Assembly: GCF_028747205.1 (NCBI RefSeq)
Contig: NZ_CP112880.1
Coordinates: forward strand, 6,138,001 to 6,202,000
Direction of reading: 5' to 3'
Length of the DNA: 64,000 nt
Source: Streptomyces sp. CA-278952
GTDB lineage: Bacteria > Actinomycetota > Actinomycetes > Streptomycetales > Streptomycetaceae
Below are positions 1-7,519 of the stretch, piece by piece. A program made the position numbers and the translations under genes. Position 1 is the stretch's first letter; each line of letters opens with the position of its first letter. The notes under the pieces are model-generated. The model was not told the origin of the DNA. It made no database searches and saw only the letters and a list, made by a program, of their open reading frames with translations.

Positions 1-607
1 CGTGGAAGCCCTCGATCTTGCGGAGCACCGGCACGAAGCGCTTGGGACCGACCGCCAGGCCGATACGGGTGTGGCCGAGCGCCACCAGATGCGTCACCGC
101 GAGGCGCATCGCCGCCCGGTCGTCCGGGGAGATGAACGGCGCCTGCACCTTGGCGGAGAAGCCGTTCACCAGGACGAACGGGACTCCCTGGCCGCGCAGT
201 TGCTCGTAGCGCTGCATATCGGCGGAGGTGTCCGCGTGCAGCCCGGAGACGAAGATGATGCCGGAAACGCCCCGGTCCACCAGCATTTCGGTGAGTTCGT
301 CCTCGGTGGAGCCGCCGGGGGTCTGGGTCGCGAGCACCGGGGTGTAGCCCTGCCGGGTCAGCGCCTGGCCGATGACCTGCGCCAGCGCCGGGAAGATCGG
401 GTTCTCCAGCTCCGGGGTGATCAGGCCGACCAGTCCCGCGCTGCGCCTGCGCAGCCGCACCGGGCGTTCGTACCCCAGCACGTCGAGCGCCGCGAGGACG
501 GATTCGCGGGTGGTCGCCGCGACTCCGGGCTTGCCGTTCAGGACCCGGCTGACCGTTGCTTCGCTGACCCCCGCCTGAGTTGCGATATCGGCAAGCCGTG
601 CGGTCAT
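1..607 (-). CDS. malR: LacI-family maltose repressor MalR (3' end outside window)
   Basis: LacI/GalR repressor predicted to control the divergent malEFG operon. The visible 202 codons start at an ATG (complement 605-607) and run off the left edge. The N-terminal helix-turn-helix reads LADIATQAGVSEATVSRVLN (residues 5-24) and is followed by the hinge and the start of the periplasmic-binding-like effector domain (ITPELENPIFPA). It is a close paralogue of the LacI protein at 5928-6974: the helix-turn-helix regions are nearly identical and motifs such as SGLHADTSAD are shared. Its position head-to-head with malE matches MalR/Reg1 of S. coelicolor and S. lividans. Naming rests on that context; the family call is firm. 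Confidence 0.85.
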   Translation of the reverse strand, partial: MTARLADIATQAGVSEATVSRVLNGKPGVAATTRESVLAALDVLGYERPVRLRRRSAGLVGLITPELENPIFPALAQVIGQALTRQGYTPVLATQTPGGSTEDELTEMLVDRGVSGIIFVSGLHADTSADMQRYEQLRGQGVPFVLVNGFSAKVQAPFISPDDRAAMRLAVTHLVALGHTRIGLAVGPKRFVPVLRKIEGFH

Positions 608-694
608 GGGATGGGACTGTACCGGGCCCGTGTCGGATTGCCCACCGTGCGCGAGGTGGTGCGGAGGAGGGTGGCGGAGGGTTCTCCGGCAACG

Positions 695-710
695 CCTTGC
701 AAGGACTTGC
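695..710. promoter_or_regulatory. Candidate MalR operator near malR start
   Basis: CTTGC occurs twice in direct orientation (696-700 and 706-710), and the first forms the perfect palindrome CCTTGCAAGG (695-704). It lies about 90 bp upstream of malR and uses the same CTTGC/GCAAG half-sites as the element in front of malE, so autoregulation of malR is a reasonable inference. No experimental support is visible in the sequence. Confidence 0.4.
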
Positions 711-849
711 GGCCCCGGATCGCGGGCTGCGGTCGGATCGTCGCACTGCGGATATGCCGTGTCCCACCTGCCCCTGCCAGGGATGAGTGGCTCTCGTCAA
801 GGGGCTTGACGGCAACCTTGAGGACACGCGAATGTAACGATCACCAAGC

Positions 850-870
850 CTTGCAGAAATCTTCCGCAAG
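850..870. promoter_or_regulatory. Candidate MalR operator upstream of malE
   Basis: A 21-bp imperfect inverted repeat begins CTTGCAGAA and ends TTCCGCAAG. The outer CTTGC/GCAAG arms are perfect and the inner bases mostly symmetric. It sits 84 bp before the malE ATG, where a repressor would block the malEFG promoter. Similar half-sites recur before the alpha-amylase gene at 7409-7433. The remaining malR-malE gap (608-953) shows a TTGACG hexamer at 806-811 but no convincing -10 box at proper spacing. Confidence 0.6.
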
Positions 871-953
871 GTCTTTCGGTCGTCTTTCATCCTTGTTACG
901 TTCACGTCGACCCGGCGCCGCGACGGAGCGGTACGGCAGTTGAAGGAGTTCAG

Positions 954-2225
954 ATGCGACGTGGCATAACGGCCACCGCCCTGGTCGCGGCCCTGGCGCT
1001 CGCGGCGACCGCCTGTGGCAGCGACGAGAAGTCCGGCGGCGGCAAGAGCTCGGGCGAGCTCTCCGGCACGGTGACCTGGTGGGACACCTCCAGCGTCGGC
1101 AGCGAGGACAAGGTCTTCAAGAAGCTGGCCGAGGGCTTCGAGAAGAAGCACCCGAAGGTCGACGTCAAGTACGTCAACGTGCCCTTCGGCGAGGCGCAGA
1201 ACAAGTTCAAGAACGCCGCCCAGGCCGGCGACGGCGCCCCCGACGTGATCCGCTCCGAGGTCGCCTGGACGCCGGACTTCGCCAACCTCGGCTACCTGGC
1301 CCCGCTGGACGGTACCCCCGCCCTGAAGAACCAGGACGACTTCCTCAAGCAGGCCGTCGCGTCCACCAAGTACGAGGACAAGACGTACGCCGTCCCGCAG
1401 GTCATCGACTCCATGGGCGTCTTCTACAACAAGAAGCTGTTCAAGGAGGCCGGCGTCGAGGCGCCCGCCAACCTGGACGACCTCAAGACCGTGGCCGAGA
1501 AGATCAAGGACAAGACCGGCAAGACCGGCCTCTACCTCCGCGGCGACGACCCGTACTACTTCCTCTCCTTCCTCTACGGCGAGGGCGGCGACATGGTCGA
1601 CGCCTCCTCCAAGAGCGTCACCATCGACAAGCCCGAGGGCGTCAAGGCGTTCGAGGCGGTCAAGGCCCTGGTCGACGACGGCACCGCGAAGACGGATGCC
1701 TCGGACGGCTGGGAGAACATGATGCAGTCGTTCAAGAACGGCGACGTCGCGATGATGATCAACGGCCCCTGGGCCGTCGCTGACACCCTGACCGGCAGTG
1801 AGTTCACGGACAAGGACAACCTGGGCGTCGCCCCGGTCCCGGCCGGATCCGCCGCCCAGGGCGCCCCGCAGGGCGGCCACAACCTGGCCGTCTACGCCGG
1901 CTCCAAGAACCTCGACGCCTCCTACGCCTTCGTCGAGTACATGACCTCCGTGGACAGCCAGGCCACCGCCGCAGGCGAGCTGAACCTGCTGCCCACCCGC
2001 ACCTCCGCGTACGCCAAGCAGGAGGCCGTGGACAGCGAGATCGTCGGCTTCTTCAAGCCGGTCGTCGAGACCGCCGTCGAGCGCCCCTGGATCCCCGAGG
2101 GCGGCAGCCTCTTCGAGCCGCTGCGCATCGAGTACACCAAGGTCCTCACCGGCCAGACCACGCCGGAGAAGGCCGCCAAGGCCACCGGCGACTCCTACCG
2201 CAAGCTCCTCGAGGGCTGGAAGTAA
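954..2225 (+). CDS. malE: Maltose/maltodextrin ABC transporter substrate-binding lipoprotein MalE
   Basis: Extracytoplasmic solute-binding protein (family 1) that captures maltose and maltodextrins for import by MalF/MalG. The protein has 423 residues. The N-terminus is a lipoprotein signal: MRRG, a hydrophobic core, then ATAC with Cys21 as the lipidation site, followed by a Gly/Ser linker. The body shows typical binding-protein signatures such as TVTWWDTSSVG and YAVPQVIDSMGVFYNKKLF. The start ATG has a GGAG ribosome site at 945-948. It is first in malE-malF-malG and is probably repressed by MalR through the 850-870 element. No ATP-binding subunit follows; in Streptomyces the shared ATPase MsiK usually serves such systems. 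Confidence 0.93.
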   Translation: MRRGITATALVAALALAATACGSDEKSGGGKSSGELSGTVTWWDTSSVGSEDKVFKKLAEGFEKKHPKVDVKYVNVPFGEAQNKFKNAAQAGDGAPDVIRSEVAWTPDFANLGYLAPLDGTPALKNQDDFLKQAVASTKYEDKTYAVPQVIDSMGVFYNKKLFKEAGVEAPANLDDLKTVAEKIKDKTGKTGLYLRGDDPYYFLSFLYGEGGDMVDASSKSVTIDKPEGVKAFEAVKALVDDGTAKTDASDGWENMMQSFKNGDVAMMINGPWAVADTLTGSEFTDKDNLGVAPVPAGSAAQGAPQGGHNLAVYAGSKNLDASYAFVEYMTSVDSQATAAGELNLLPTRTSAYAKQEAVDSEIVGFFKPVVETAVERPWIPEGGSLFEPLRIEYTKVLTGQTTPEKAAKATGDSYRKLLEGWK

Positions 2226-2244
2226 CAGGAAGGTTGGCCGACTG

Positions 2245-3264
2245 ATGGCTGTCCACACCAGCCAGTCGGTGGTGAAGGCCGCGGGCGAGAACACCGCCCG
2301 CGGCCGGAGCCGCGGTACTGGCACCCCACCACCGACCCCCGGCCGTCTGAGGCGGGCGCTGTCGGTCCACTGGTACGCCTGGGCCATGGTCGCCCCGGTC
2401 GTCGTCGTGATCGGCGTGATCATCGGCTATCCGCTGGTCCGCGGCGTCTACCTCTCGATGACCGACGCGGACGAGCGCAACGTCGCCCGCTCCATCGGCG
2501 TCAACGAGATCCCCGCCACCTACGAGTTCGTCGGCGCGGACAACTACATCGACGCGCTGACCGGCTCGCAGTTCCTCGGCACGCTCGGCTGGACGCTGGT
2601 GTGGACCGTCTCCTGCGTGAGCGTCACGTTCGTCCTCGGCATGGCCCTGGCGAACATCCTCAACCGCCGCATCGCCGGACGCTCCGCCTACCGCATGGCC
2701 CTCATCCTGCCCTGGGCCATCCCCGGCTTCGTCTCCGTCTTCGCCTGGCGCTTCCTCTACAACGAGGAGCGCGGCCTGCTCAACAAGGTCCTCGGCGGCG
2801 CCGGCATCGACGCCGTGCCGTGGCTGAACGACCCGACCTGGGCCAAGTTCGCGGTCATCGCCGTCAACGTCTGGCTCGGCATCCCGTTCATGATGGTCGC
2901 CCTCCTCGGCGGACTCCAGTCCATCCCCTCCGAGCAGTACGAGGCGGCCGAGATGGACGGCGCCACCGCCTGGCAGCGCTTCCGCCACATCACGCTGCCC
3001 GGACTGCGCCCGGTCTCCACCACGGTGGTCCTGCTCTCCACCATCTGGACCTTCAACATGTTCCCGGTGATCTTCCTGCTGACCCGCGGCGGACCCGGTG
3101 AGGCCACCCAGATCCTCGTGACCCAGGCGTACAAGTTCTCCTTCGAGATCAGCCCGCGCGACTACGCGCAGTCCTCCACCTGGGGCGTGCTGATCCTCGT
3201 ACTCCTGATGCTCTTCGCCGTCGTCTACCGGCGAGTCCTGCGCTCCCAGGGAGACAACTGGTGA
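2245..3264 (+). CDS. malF: Maltose ABC transporter permease MalF
   Basis: Integral membrane permease of the maltose/maltodextrin importer, 339 residues. A cytoplasmic N-terminus rich in Arg and Gly precedes the first membrane helix (about residues 45-70, AMVAPVVVVIGVIIGYPLV). The EAA loop that contacts the ATPase is visible as YEAAEMDGATAWQRFRHITL. The ATG lies 19 bp after malE with AGGAAGG at 2227-2233 as ribosome site. The stop codon overlaps the GTG start of malG by 4 bp, indicating translational coupling. The family call is secure; maltose specificity rests on the operon. Confidence 0.93.
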   Translation: MAVHTSQSVVKAAGENTARGRSRGTGTPPPTPGRLRRALSVHWYAWAMVAPVVVVIGVIIGYPLVRGVYLSMTDADERNVARSIGVNEIPATYEFVGADNYIDALTGSQFLGTLGWTLVWTVSCVSVTFVLGMALANILNRRIAGRSAYRMALILPWAIPGFVSVFAWRFLYNEERGLLNKVLGGAGIDAVPWLNDPTWAKFAVIAVNVWLGIPFMMVALLGGLQSIPSEQYEAAEMDGATAWQRFRHITLPGLRPVSTTVVLLSTIWTFNMFPVIFLLTRGGPGEATQILVTQAYKFSFEISPRDYAQSSTWGVLILVLLMLFAVVYRRVLRSQGDNW

Positions 3265-4139
3265 CCACCGCGACCGACACCCCCGCCCGGCACGGCGCCC
3301 CCAAGGTCCGGCTGCGCGGCGAGCGCTCCCCGCTCGCCTCCGTCGCCCTGCACCTCACCCTGATCATCGCCTCGGTGATCGCGGTCTTCCCGGTGCTGTG
3401 GGTCCTGCTGACCTCGCTCAAGCCCGCCAAGTTCGCGACCACCACGGACTTCTTCCGCGAGACGACGTTCGTCAACTACACGAACCTGATCCGCGACACG
3501 GAGTTCCTCAACTGGTTCGCCAACTCCGTGATCATCTCCGCGCTCTCCACCGTGATCGGCGTCTTCGTCGCCGCCACCACCGGATACGCCGTGAGCCGCT
3601 TCCGCTTCCCCGGCAAGCGCGGGCTGATGTGGACGCTGCTGATCACCCAGATGTTCCCGGTCGCCGTCCTCATCGTGCCGATCTACAACATCATGTCGAG
3701 CCTCGGGCTGCTCAACCAGCCCATGGGACTCGTCATCACCTACCTCACCATCTCGGTGCCGTTCTGCGCCTGGATGATGAAGGGGTTCTTCGACACCATC
3801 CCGCGCGAGATCGACGAGTCGGGCGAGGTCGACGGCCTCACCCCGTTCGGCACCTTCTTCCGGCTCATCCTGCCGCTGGCCAAGCCGGGCCTCGCGGTCA
3901 CCGCGTTTTACTCCTTCATCACCGCCTGGGGCGAAGTGGCGTACGCCTCCGCCTTCCTGGTCGGCGACGAGAACCTCACGCTGGCCGGCGGACTCCAGAA
4001 GTTCGTCAACCAGTACGGAGCCCAGTGGGGCCCCATGACCGCGGCCTCCGTGCTCATCGCCATCCCGGCCGCCCTGGTGTTCCTCTTCGCCCAGAAGCAC
4101 CTGGTCACCGGCATGTCCGCCGGAGCCGTCAAGGGCTGA
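3261..4139 (+). CDS. malG: Maltose ABC transporter permease MalG
   Basis: Second permease subunit of the maltodextrin importer, 292 residues. It starts at a GTG inside the malF stop (GTGA overlap). The first helix is about residues 28-52 (LTLIIASVIAVFPVLWVLLT). The EAA loop reads IDESGEVDGLTPFGTFFRLI, slightly divergent from the MalF version, and the C-terminus is hydrophobic. It would pair with MalF to form the channel and dock with an ATPase encoded elsewhere. A 115-bp gap holding a hairpin separates it from the alpha-glucosidase gene. Confidence 0.93.
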   Translation: MTTATDTPARHGAPKVRLRGERSPLASVALHLTLIIASVIAVFPVLWVLLTSLKPAKFATTTDFFRETTFVNYTNLIRDTEFLNWFANSVIISALSTVIGVFVAATTGYAVSRFRFPGKRGLMWTLLITQMFPVAVLIVPIYNIMSSLGLLNQPMGLVITYLTISVPFCAWMMKGFFDTIPREIDESGEVDGLTPFGTFFRLILPLAKPGLAVTAFYSFITAWGEVAYASAFLVGDENLTLAGGLQKFVNQYGAQWGPMTAASVLIAIPAALVFLFAQKHLVTGMSAGAVKG

Positions 4140-4190
4140 CCCCCCTGGCCACCCGCACCAGCACCCGTACGCACCACCGCACCCGTCACG

Positions 4191-4227
4191 GCGGCGCCGG
4201 AAACCCGGACCCGGTCCCCGGCGCCGC
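4191..4227. other. Intercistronic hairpin between malG and the alpha-glucosidase gene
   Basis: GCGGCGCCGG (4191-4200) and CCGGCGCCGC (4218-4227) are perfect 10-bp arms with a 17-nt loop. No U-run follows. It could stabilise or partly terminate the mal transcript; it may equally be an incidental G+C-rich palindrome. Confidence 0.4.
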
Positions 4228-4254
4228 TCCCCACCCAGACACCCCAGGGACGAC

Positions 4255-5931
4255 ATGACCCAGCACCTCGCTGCCCCCTCCACCGGCACGTCCGACGACG
4301 CCCCGGGCCACCGCACCGGCTGGTGGCAGGACGCGGTGATCTACCAGGTCTATCCGCGGAGCTTCGCCGACGGCAACGGCGACGGCATGGGCGACCTCGC
4401 CGGCGTCACCGCCCGCCTGCCCCACCTGAAGGACCTGGGCGTCGACGCGGTCTGGCTCAGCCCCTTCTACGCCTCCCCGCAGGCCGACGCGGGCTACGAC
4501 GTCGCCGACTACCGGGCCATCGACCCGATGTTCGGCAACCTGCTGGACGCCGACGCGCTGATCCGCGAGGCCCACGGCCTGGGGCTGCGCATCATCGTCG
4601 ACCTGGTCCCCAACCACTCCTCCGACCAGCACGAGTGGTTCAAGCGCGCCCTGGCCGAGGGCCCCGGCTCCGCCCTGCGCGAGCGCTACCACTTCCGCCC
4701 CGGAAAGGGCTCCGACGGCGAACTCCCGCCCAACGACTGGGAGTCCATCTTCGGCGGACCCGCCTGGACCCGTACGGCGAACCCGGACGGCACCCCCGGT
4801 GACTGGTACCTCCACCTCTTCGCCCCCGAGCAGCCGGACTTCAACTGGGAGCACCCGGCCGTCGCCGACGAGTTCCGCTCCATCCTGCGCTTCTGGCTCG
4901 ACATGGGCGTCGACGGCTTCCGCGTCGACGTCGCCCATGGCCTCGTCAAGGCCGAGGGGCTGCCCGACCTCGGCTCCCACGACCAACTCAGGCTGCTCGG
5001 CAACGACATCATGCCGTTCTTCGACCAGGACGGCGTGCACGCGATCTACCGCAGCTGGCGCACCATCCTCGACGAGTACCCGGGCGAGAGGATCGCCGTC
5101 GCCGAGGCCTGGACCCCGACCGTCGAGCGCACCGCCAACTACGTGCGCCCCGACGAGATGCACCAGGCGTTCAACTTCCAGTACCTGGCCACCGCCTGGG
5201 ACGCCGCCGAACTGCGCGAGGTCATCGACACCTCGCTCGCCGCGATGCGCCCGGTCGGCGCACCCGCCACCTGGGTGCTCTCCAACCACGACGTCACCCG
5301 GCACGCCACCCGCTTCGCCAACCCGGCGGGCCTCGGCACCCAGATCCGCACCCCCGGCGACCGCGAGCTGGGCCTGCGCCGGGCCCGCGCCGCCTCCCTG
5401 CTGATGCTCGCCCTGCCCGGCTCCGCCTACGTCTACCAGGGCGAGGAGCTCGGCCTGCCCGACGTCACCGACCTGCCCGACGAGGCCCGCCAGGACCCCT
5501 CGTTCTTCCGCGCCGACGGCCAGGACGGCTTCCGCGACGGCTGCCGCGTCCCGATCCCGTGGACCCGCGAGGGCGGTTCGTACGGCTTCGGCGACGGTGG
5601 CAGCTGGCTCCCGCAGCCCGCCGGCTGGGGCGAGCTGTCCGTCGAGGCGCAGACCGGCGTGGAGGGCTCCACCCTGGAGCTGTACCGCGCCGCCATCGCC
5701 GCCCGCCGGGAGCACCCGGGTCTCGGCGCGGGCACGGACGTCGAGTGGCTGGACGGCCCCGAAGGCGTCCTCGTCTTCTCCCGCCCGGGCTTCGTCTGCA
5801 CCGTCAACACCACCGGCGCCCCCGTCCGTATCGCCGCCCGCGGCCGGGTGCTGCTCGCCAGCTCCCCGGTCACCGTGGACGGCGCCGAGGCCGAGCTGCC
5901 CGCCGACACCACGGTGTGGTGGACGGTGTGA
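4255..5931 (+). CDS. aglA: Intracellular alpha-glucosidase / maltodextrin hydrolase (GH13)
   Basis: Glycoside hydrolase family 13 enzyme of 558 residues without a signal peptide, so it should cleave imported maltose and short dextrins in the cytoplasm. The catalytic barrel starts with YQVYPRSFADGNGDGMGDLAG. The four GH13 regions are present: DLVPNH (Asp116), GFRVDV with nucleophile Asp225, the acid/base Glu284 in AVAEAW, and SNHD with Asp346. The domain order and YPRSF motif fit oligo-1,6-glucosidase/alpha-glucosidase enzymes. It follows malG and overlaps the next LacI gene by 4 bp. The symbol follows the homologous S. coelicolor locus; exact bond preference cannot be read from sequence. Confidence 0.88.
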   Translation: MTQHLAAPSTGTSDDAPGHRTGWWQDAVIYQVYPRSFADGNGDGMGDLAGVTARLPHLKDLGVDAVWLSPFYASPQADAGYDVADYRAIDPMFGNLLDADALIREAHGLGLRIIVDLVPNHSSDQHEWFKRALAEGPGSALRERYHFRPGKGSDGELPPNDWESIFGGPAWTRTANPDGTPGDWYLHLFAPEQPDFNWEHPAVADEFRSILRFWLDMGVDGFRVDVAHGLVKAEGLPDLGSHDQLRLLGNDIMPFFDQDGVHAIYRSWRTILDEYPGERIAVAEAWTPTVERTANYVRPDEMHQAFNFQYLATAWDAAELREVIDTSLAAMRPVGAPATWVLSNHDVTRHATRFANPAGLGTQIRTPGDRELGLRRARAASLLMLALPGSAYVYQGEELGLPDVTDLPDEARQDPSFFRADGQDGFRDGCRVPIPWTREGGSYGFGDGGSWLPQPAGWGELSVEAQTGVEGSTLELYRAAIAARREHPGLGAGTDVEWLDGPEGVLVFSRPGFVCTVNTTGAPVRIAARGRVLLASSPVTVDGAEAELPADTTVWWTV

Positions 5932-6974
5932 CACTGCCCGCGCCCAGGACCACGGCGGCGCCCCGCCTCTCCGACATCGCCGGACAGGCGGCGGTCAGCG
6001 AGGCGACGGTCAGCCGGGTCCTGAACGGGAAGCAGGGCGTCGCGGACTCCACGCGTCAGCGGGTGCTCGCGGCGCTCGACATCCTGGGCTACGAGCGGCC
6101 CGTACGGCTGCGGCAGCGCAGCGCCGGACTGATCGGCCTGGTGACGCCCGAACTCACCAACCCGATCTTCCCGGCGTTCGCGCAGTCCGTCGAACAGGTG
6201 CTGGCCGGGCACGGCTACACCCCCGTGCTCTGTACCCAGCTGCCGGGCGGTGCGACGGAGGACGAACTCGTCGAGCAGCTCGTGGAGCGCGGCGTCGGCG
6301 GCATCGTCTTCCTCTCCGGGCTGCACGCGGACACCTCCGCCGACCCGGGCCGGTACGCCGCGCTCACCGAGCGCGGCGTGCCGTTCGTCCTGATCAACGG
6401 CTACAACGAGCGCATCAGCGCCCCGTTCGTCTCGCCGGACGACAACGCCGCCGTACGGATGGCCCTGGGGCACCTCGCCGACCTCGGCCACCGCCGGATC
6501 GGCCTGGCCATCGGCCCGCAGCGCTACGTCCCCTCCCGCCGCAAGCGCGACGGGTTCGTGGAGGCGGCCGTCTCGGTGCTCGGCATGGACCGGTCCGAGG
6601 CCGAACTGCTCGTCTGCTCCACGCTGTTCAGCGTGGAGGGCGGCCAGGTGGCGGCCGGCGCCCTGCTGGACGCGGGCTGCACGGGCATCGTCTGCGGCAG
6701 TGACCTGATGGCCCTCGGCGTGGTGCGCGCCGCCCGGGGGAGGGGCCTGGAGGTGCCCCGTGACGTCTCGGTCGTCGGCTTCGACGACTCGCAGCTCATC
6801 GCGTTCACCGACCCGCCGCTGACCACGGTGCGCCAGCCCGTGCAGGCGATGGCGGCGGCCGCCGTGGGCGCGCTGCTGGAGGAGATCGGGGGCAGCCCGG
6901 TGCAGCGCACCGAGTACGTCTTCCAGCCGGAGCTGGTCGTACGGGGCTCGACGGCGGCGGTACGCAACGGCTGA
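5928..6974 (+). CDS. LacI-family regulator, MalR paralogue
   Basis: LacI/GalR repressor of 348 residues. The start is the GTG at 5928, which overlaps the alpha-glucosidase stop (GTGA) and gives VTLPAPRTTAAPRLSDIAGQ; longer in-frame extensions run through the glucosidase gene and are not credible. The helix-turn-helix AAVSEATVSRVLNG is almost identical to that of MalR at 1-607, and the effector domains share long blocks. The two repressors bracket the mal genes and probably recognise related operators. Coupling to the glucosidase suggests it is produced when the mal genes are transcribed, possibly to reset the system or to control the downstream amylase. Ligand unknown. Confidence 0.88.
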   Translation: MTLPAPRTTAAPRLSDIAGQAAVSEATVSRVLNGKQGVADSTRQRVLAALDILGYERPVRLRQRSAGLIGLVTPELTNPIFPAFAQSVEQVLAGHGYTPVLCTQLPGGATEDELVEQLVERGVGGIVFLSGLHADTSADPGRYAALTERGVPFVLINGYNERISAPFVSPDDNAAVRMALGHLADLGHRRIGLAIGPQRYVPSRRKRDGFVEAAVSVLGMDRSEAELLVCSTLFSVEGGQVAAGALLDAGCTGIVCGSDLMALGVVRAARGRGLEVPRDVSVVGFDDSQLIAFTDPPLTTVRQPVQAMAAAAVGALLEEIGGSPVQRTEYVFQPELVVRGSTAAVRNG

Positions 6975-6983
6975 CCGCGAAGC

Positions 6984-7098
6984 GGCAGCGGGCACGTACG
7001 GCAGCGGGCGCGGTACGGGAACGGGCACGTACGGGAACGGGCACGGTACGGGAACGGGCACGTACGGGAACGGGCGCGGTACGGGAACGGGCACGCAC
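6984..7098. repeat. Tandem array of seven 16/17-bp units after the lacI stop
   Basis: Seven copies of a unit close to GGGAACGGGCACGTAC lie end to end: 6984-6999, 7000-7016, 7017-7032, 7033-7049, 7050-7065, 7066-7082 and 7083-7098. Odd copies are 16 bp, and even copies are 17 bp with an extra G, so the array has a 33-bp higher-order period. It starts 9 bp after the stop of the LacI gene. No open reading frame uses it convincingly. Confidence 0.85.
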
Positions 7099-7100
7099 AG

Positions 7101-7165
7101 GAGAGGCACCAGGAGTCGGCCCAGGTAGGGCCGGCGGGGAGTTGTAGCGACTCCGGGTGCCTCTC
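7101..7165 (+). terminator. Long hairpin, probable terminator of the mal/lacI transcript
   Basis: GAGAGGCACCAGGAGTCG (7101-7118) pairs with CGACTCCGGGTGCCTCTC (7148-7165) over 18 positions with one mismatch, enclosing a 29-nt loop. It lies directly after the tandem array downstream of the LacI gene. There is no U-tract, as is usual for Streptomyces terminators. Confidence 0.55.
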
Positions 7166-7176
7166 TTGCCGTGACC

Positions 7177-7245
7177 GGCCCGGTCGGCCGGGCGCGTGGG
7201 GTCCGACGACGTGCAGCGGTGCCGGATCCCCCGGCCGACCGGGCC
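7177..7245. repeat. Perfect 16-bp inverted repeat upstream of the amylase
   Basis: GGCCCGGTCGGCCGGG (7177-7192) is repeated in perfect inverse at 7230-7245, 37 bp apart. Each arm is also partly self-complementary. It may be a second transcription barrier between the lacI and amylase units or a structured leader; function is not readable. Confidence 0.5.
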
Positions 7246-7271
7246 GGAGTCGGGATGAAACGTAACAGGCC

Positions 7272-7295
7272 CGCAATATCTTGCGAAAGACCTTG
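7272..7295. promoter_or_regulatory. Candidate MalR-type operator, distal to amylase
   Basis: CGCAA-TATC-TTGCG (7272-7285) is a perfect inverted repeat with the same TTGCG/CGCAA half-site as the malE operator, followed by another CTTGC at 7292-7296. It is about 75 bp upstream of the amylase -35 box, suited to co-operative repression or looping with the 7409-7433 element. Confidence 0.4.
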
Positions 7296-7369
7296 CAGCG
7301 AGAAATCGCGACGAAGTCGGGAAGGAAACTCCGCTGTTTCGCGGATGTGAGCGGGGGATGTCCAAAGGG

Positions 7370-7398
7370 TTGACCGGTGACGGGAGGGCTCGTACGGT
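7370..7398 (+). promoter_or_regulatory. Amylase promoter (-35 TTGACC, -10 TACGGT)
   Basis: TTGACC at 7370-7375 and TACGGT at 7393-7398 are separated by 17 bp, a good fit to HrdB-type promoters. Transcription would begin near 7405, inside or just before the CTTGC/GCAAG element, leaving a leader of about 115 nt before the amylase ATG. Confidence 0.6.
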
Positions 7399-7408
7399 CT
7401 GCTCCGCG

Positions 7409-7433
7409 GCAAGGTTTGCATTCTTGCAGCAAG
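7409..7433. promoter_or_regulatory. Candidate MalR operator at the amylase start site
   Basis: The segment contains GCAAG (7409-7413), then the perfect 11-bp palindrome CTTGCAGCAAG (7423-7433). These repeats overlap the predicted transcription start. Known Streptomyces amylase promoters carry repeats of this type, controlled by the MalR homologue Reg1, and they also mediate glucose repression. Confidence 0.65.
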
Positions 7434-7519
7434 AACCTTCAGGAGCCTTGAGGGCACGGCGCGTTGTCGACTGAGGCTGCACCGTCATCCCCGCTTCCCC
7501 CACCCGCAGGAGGAAAGAC

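Noticed and set aside
806..836. malE promoter with TTGACG as -35
   Set aside because: No -10 hexamer at 16-18 bp is convincing, so the start site is left open.
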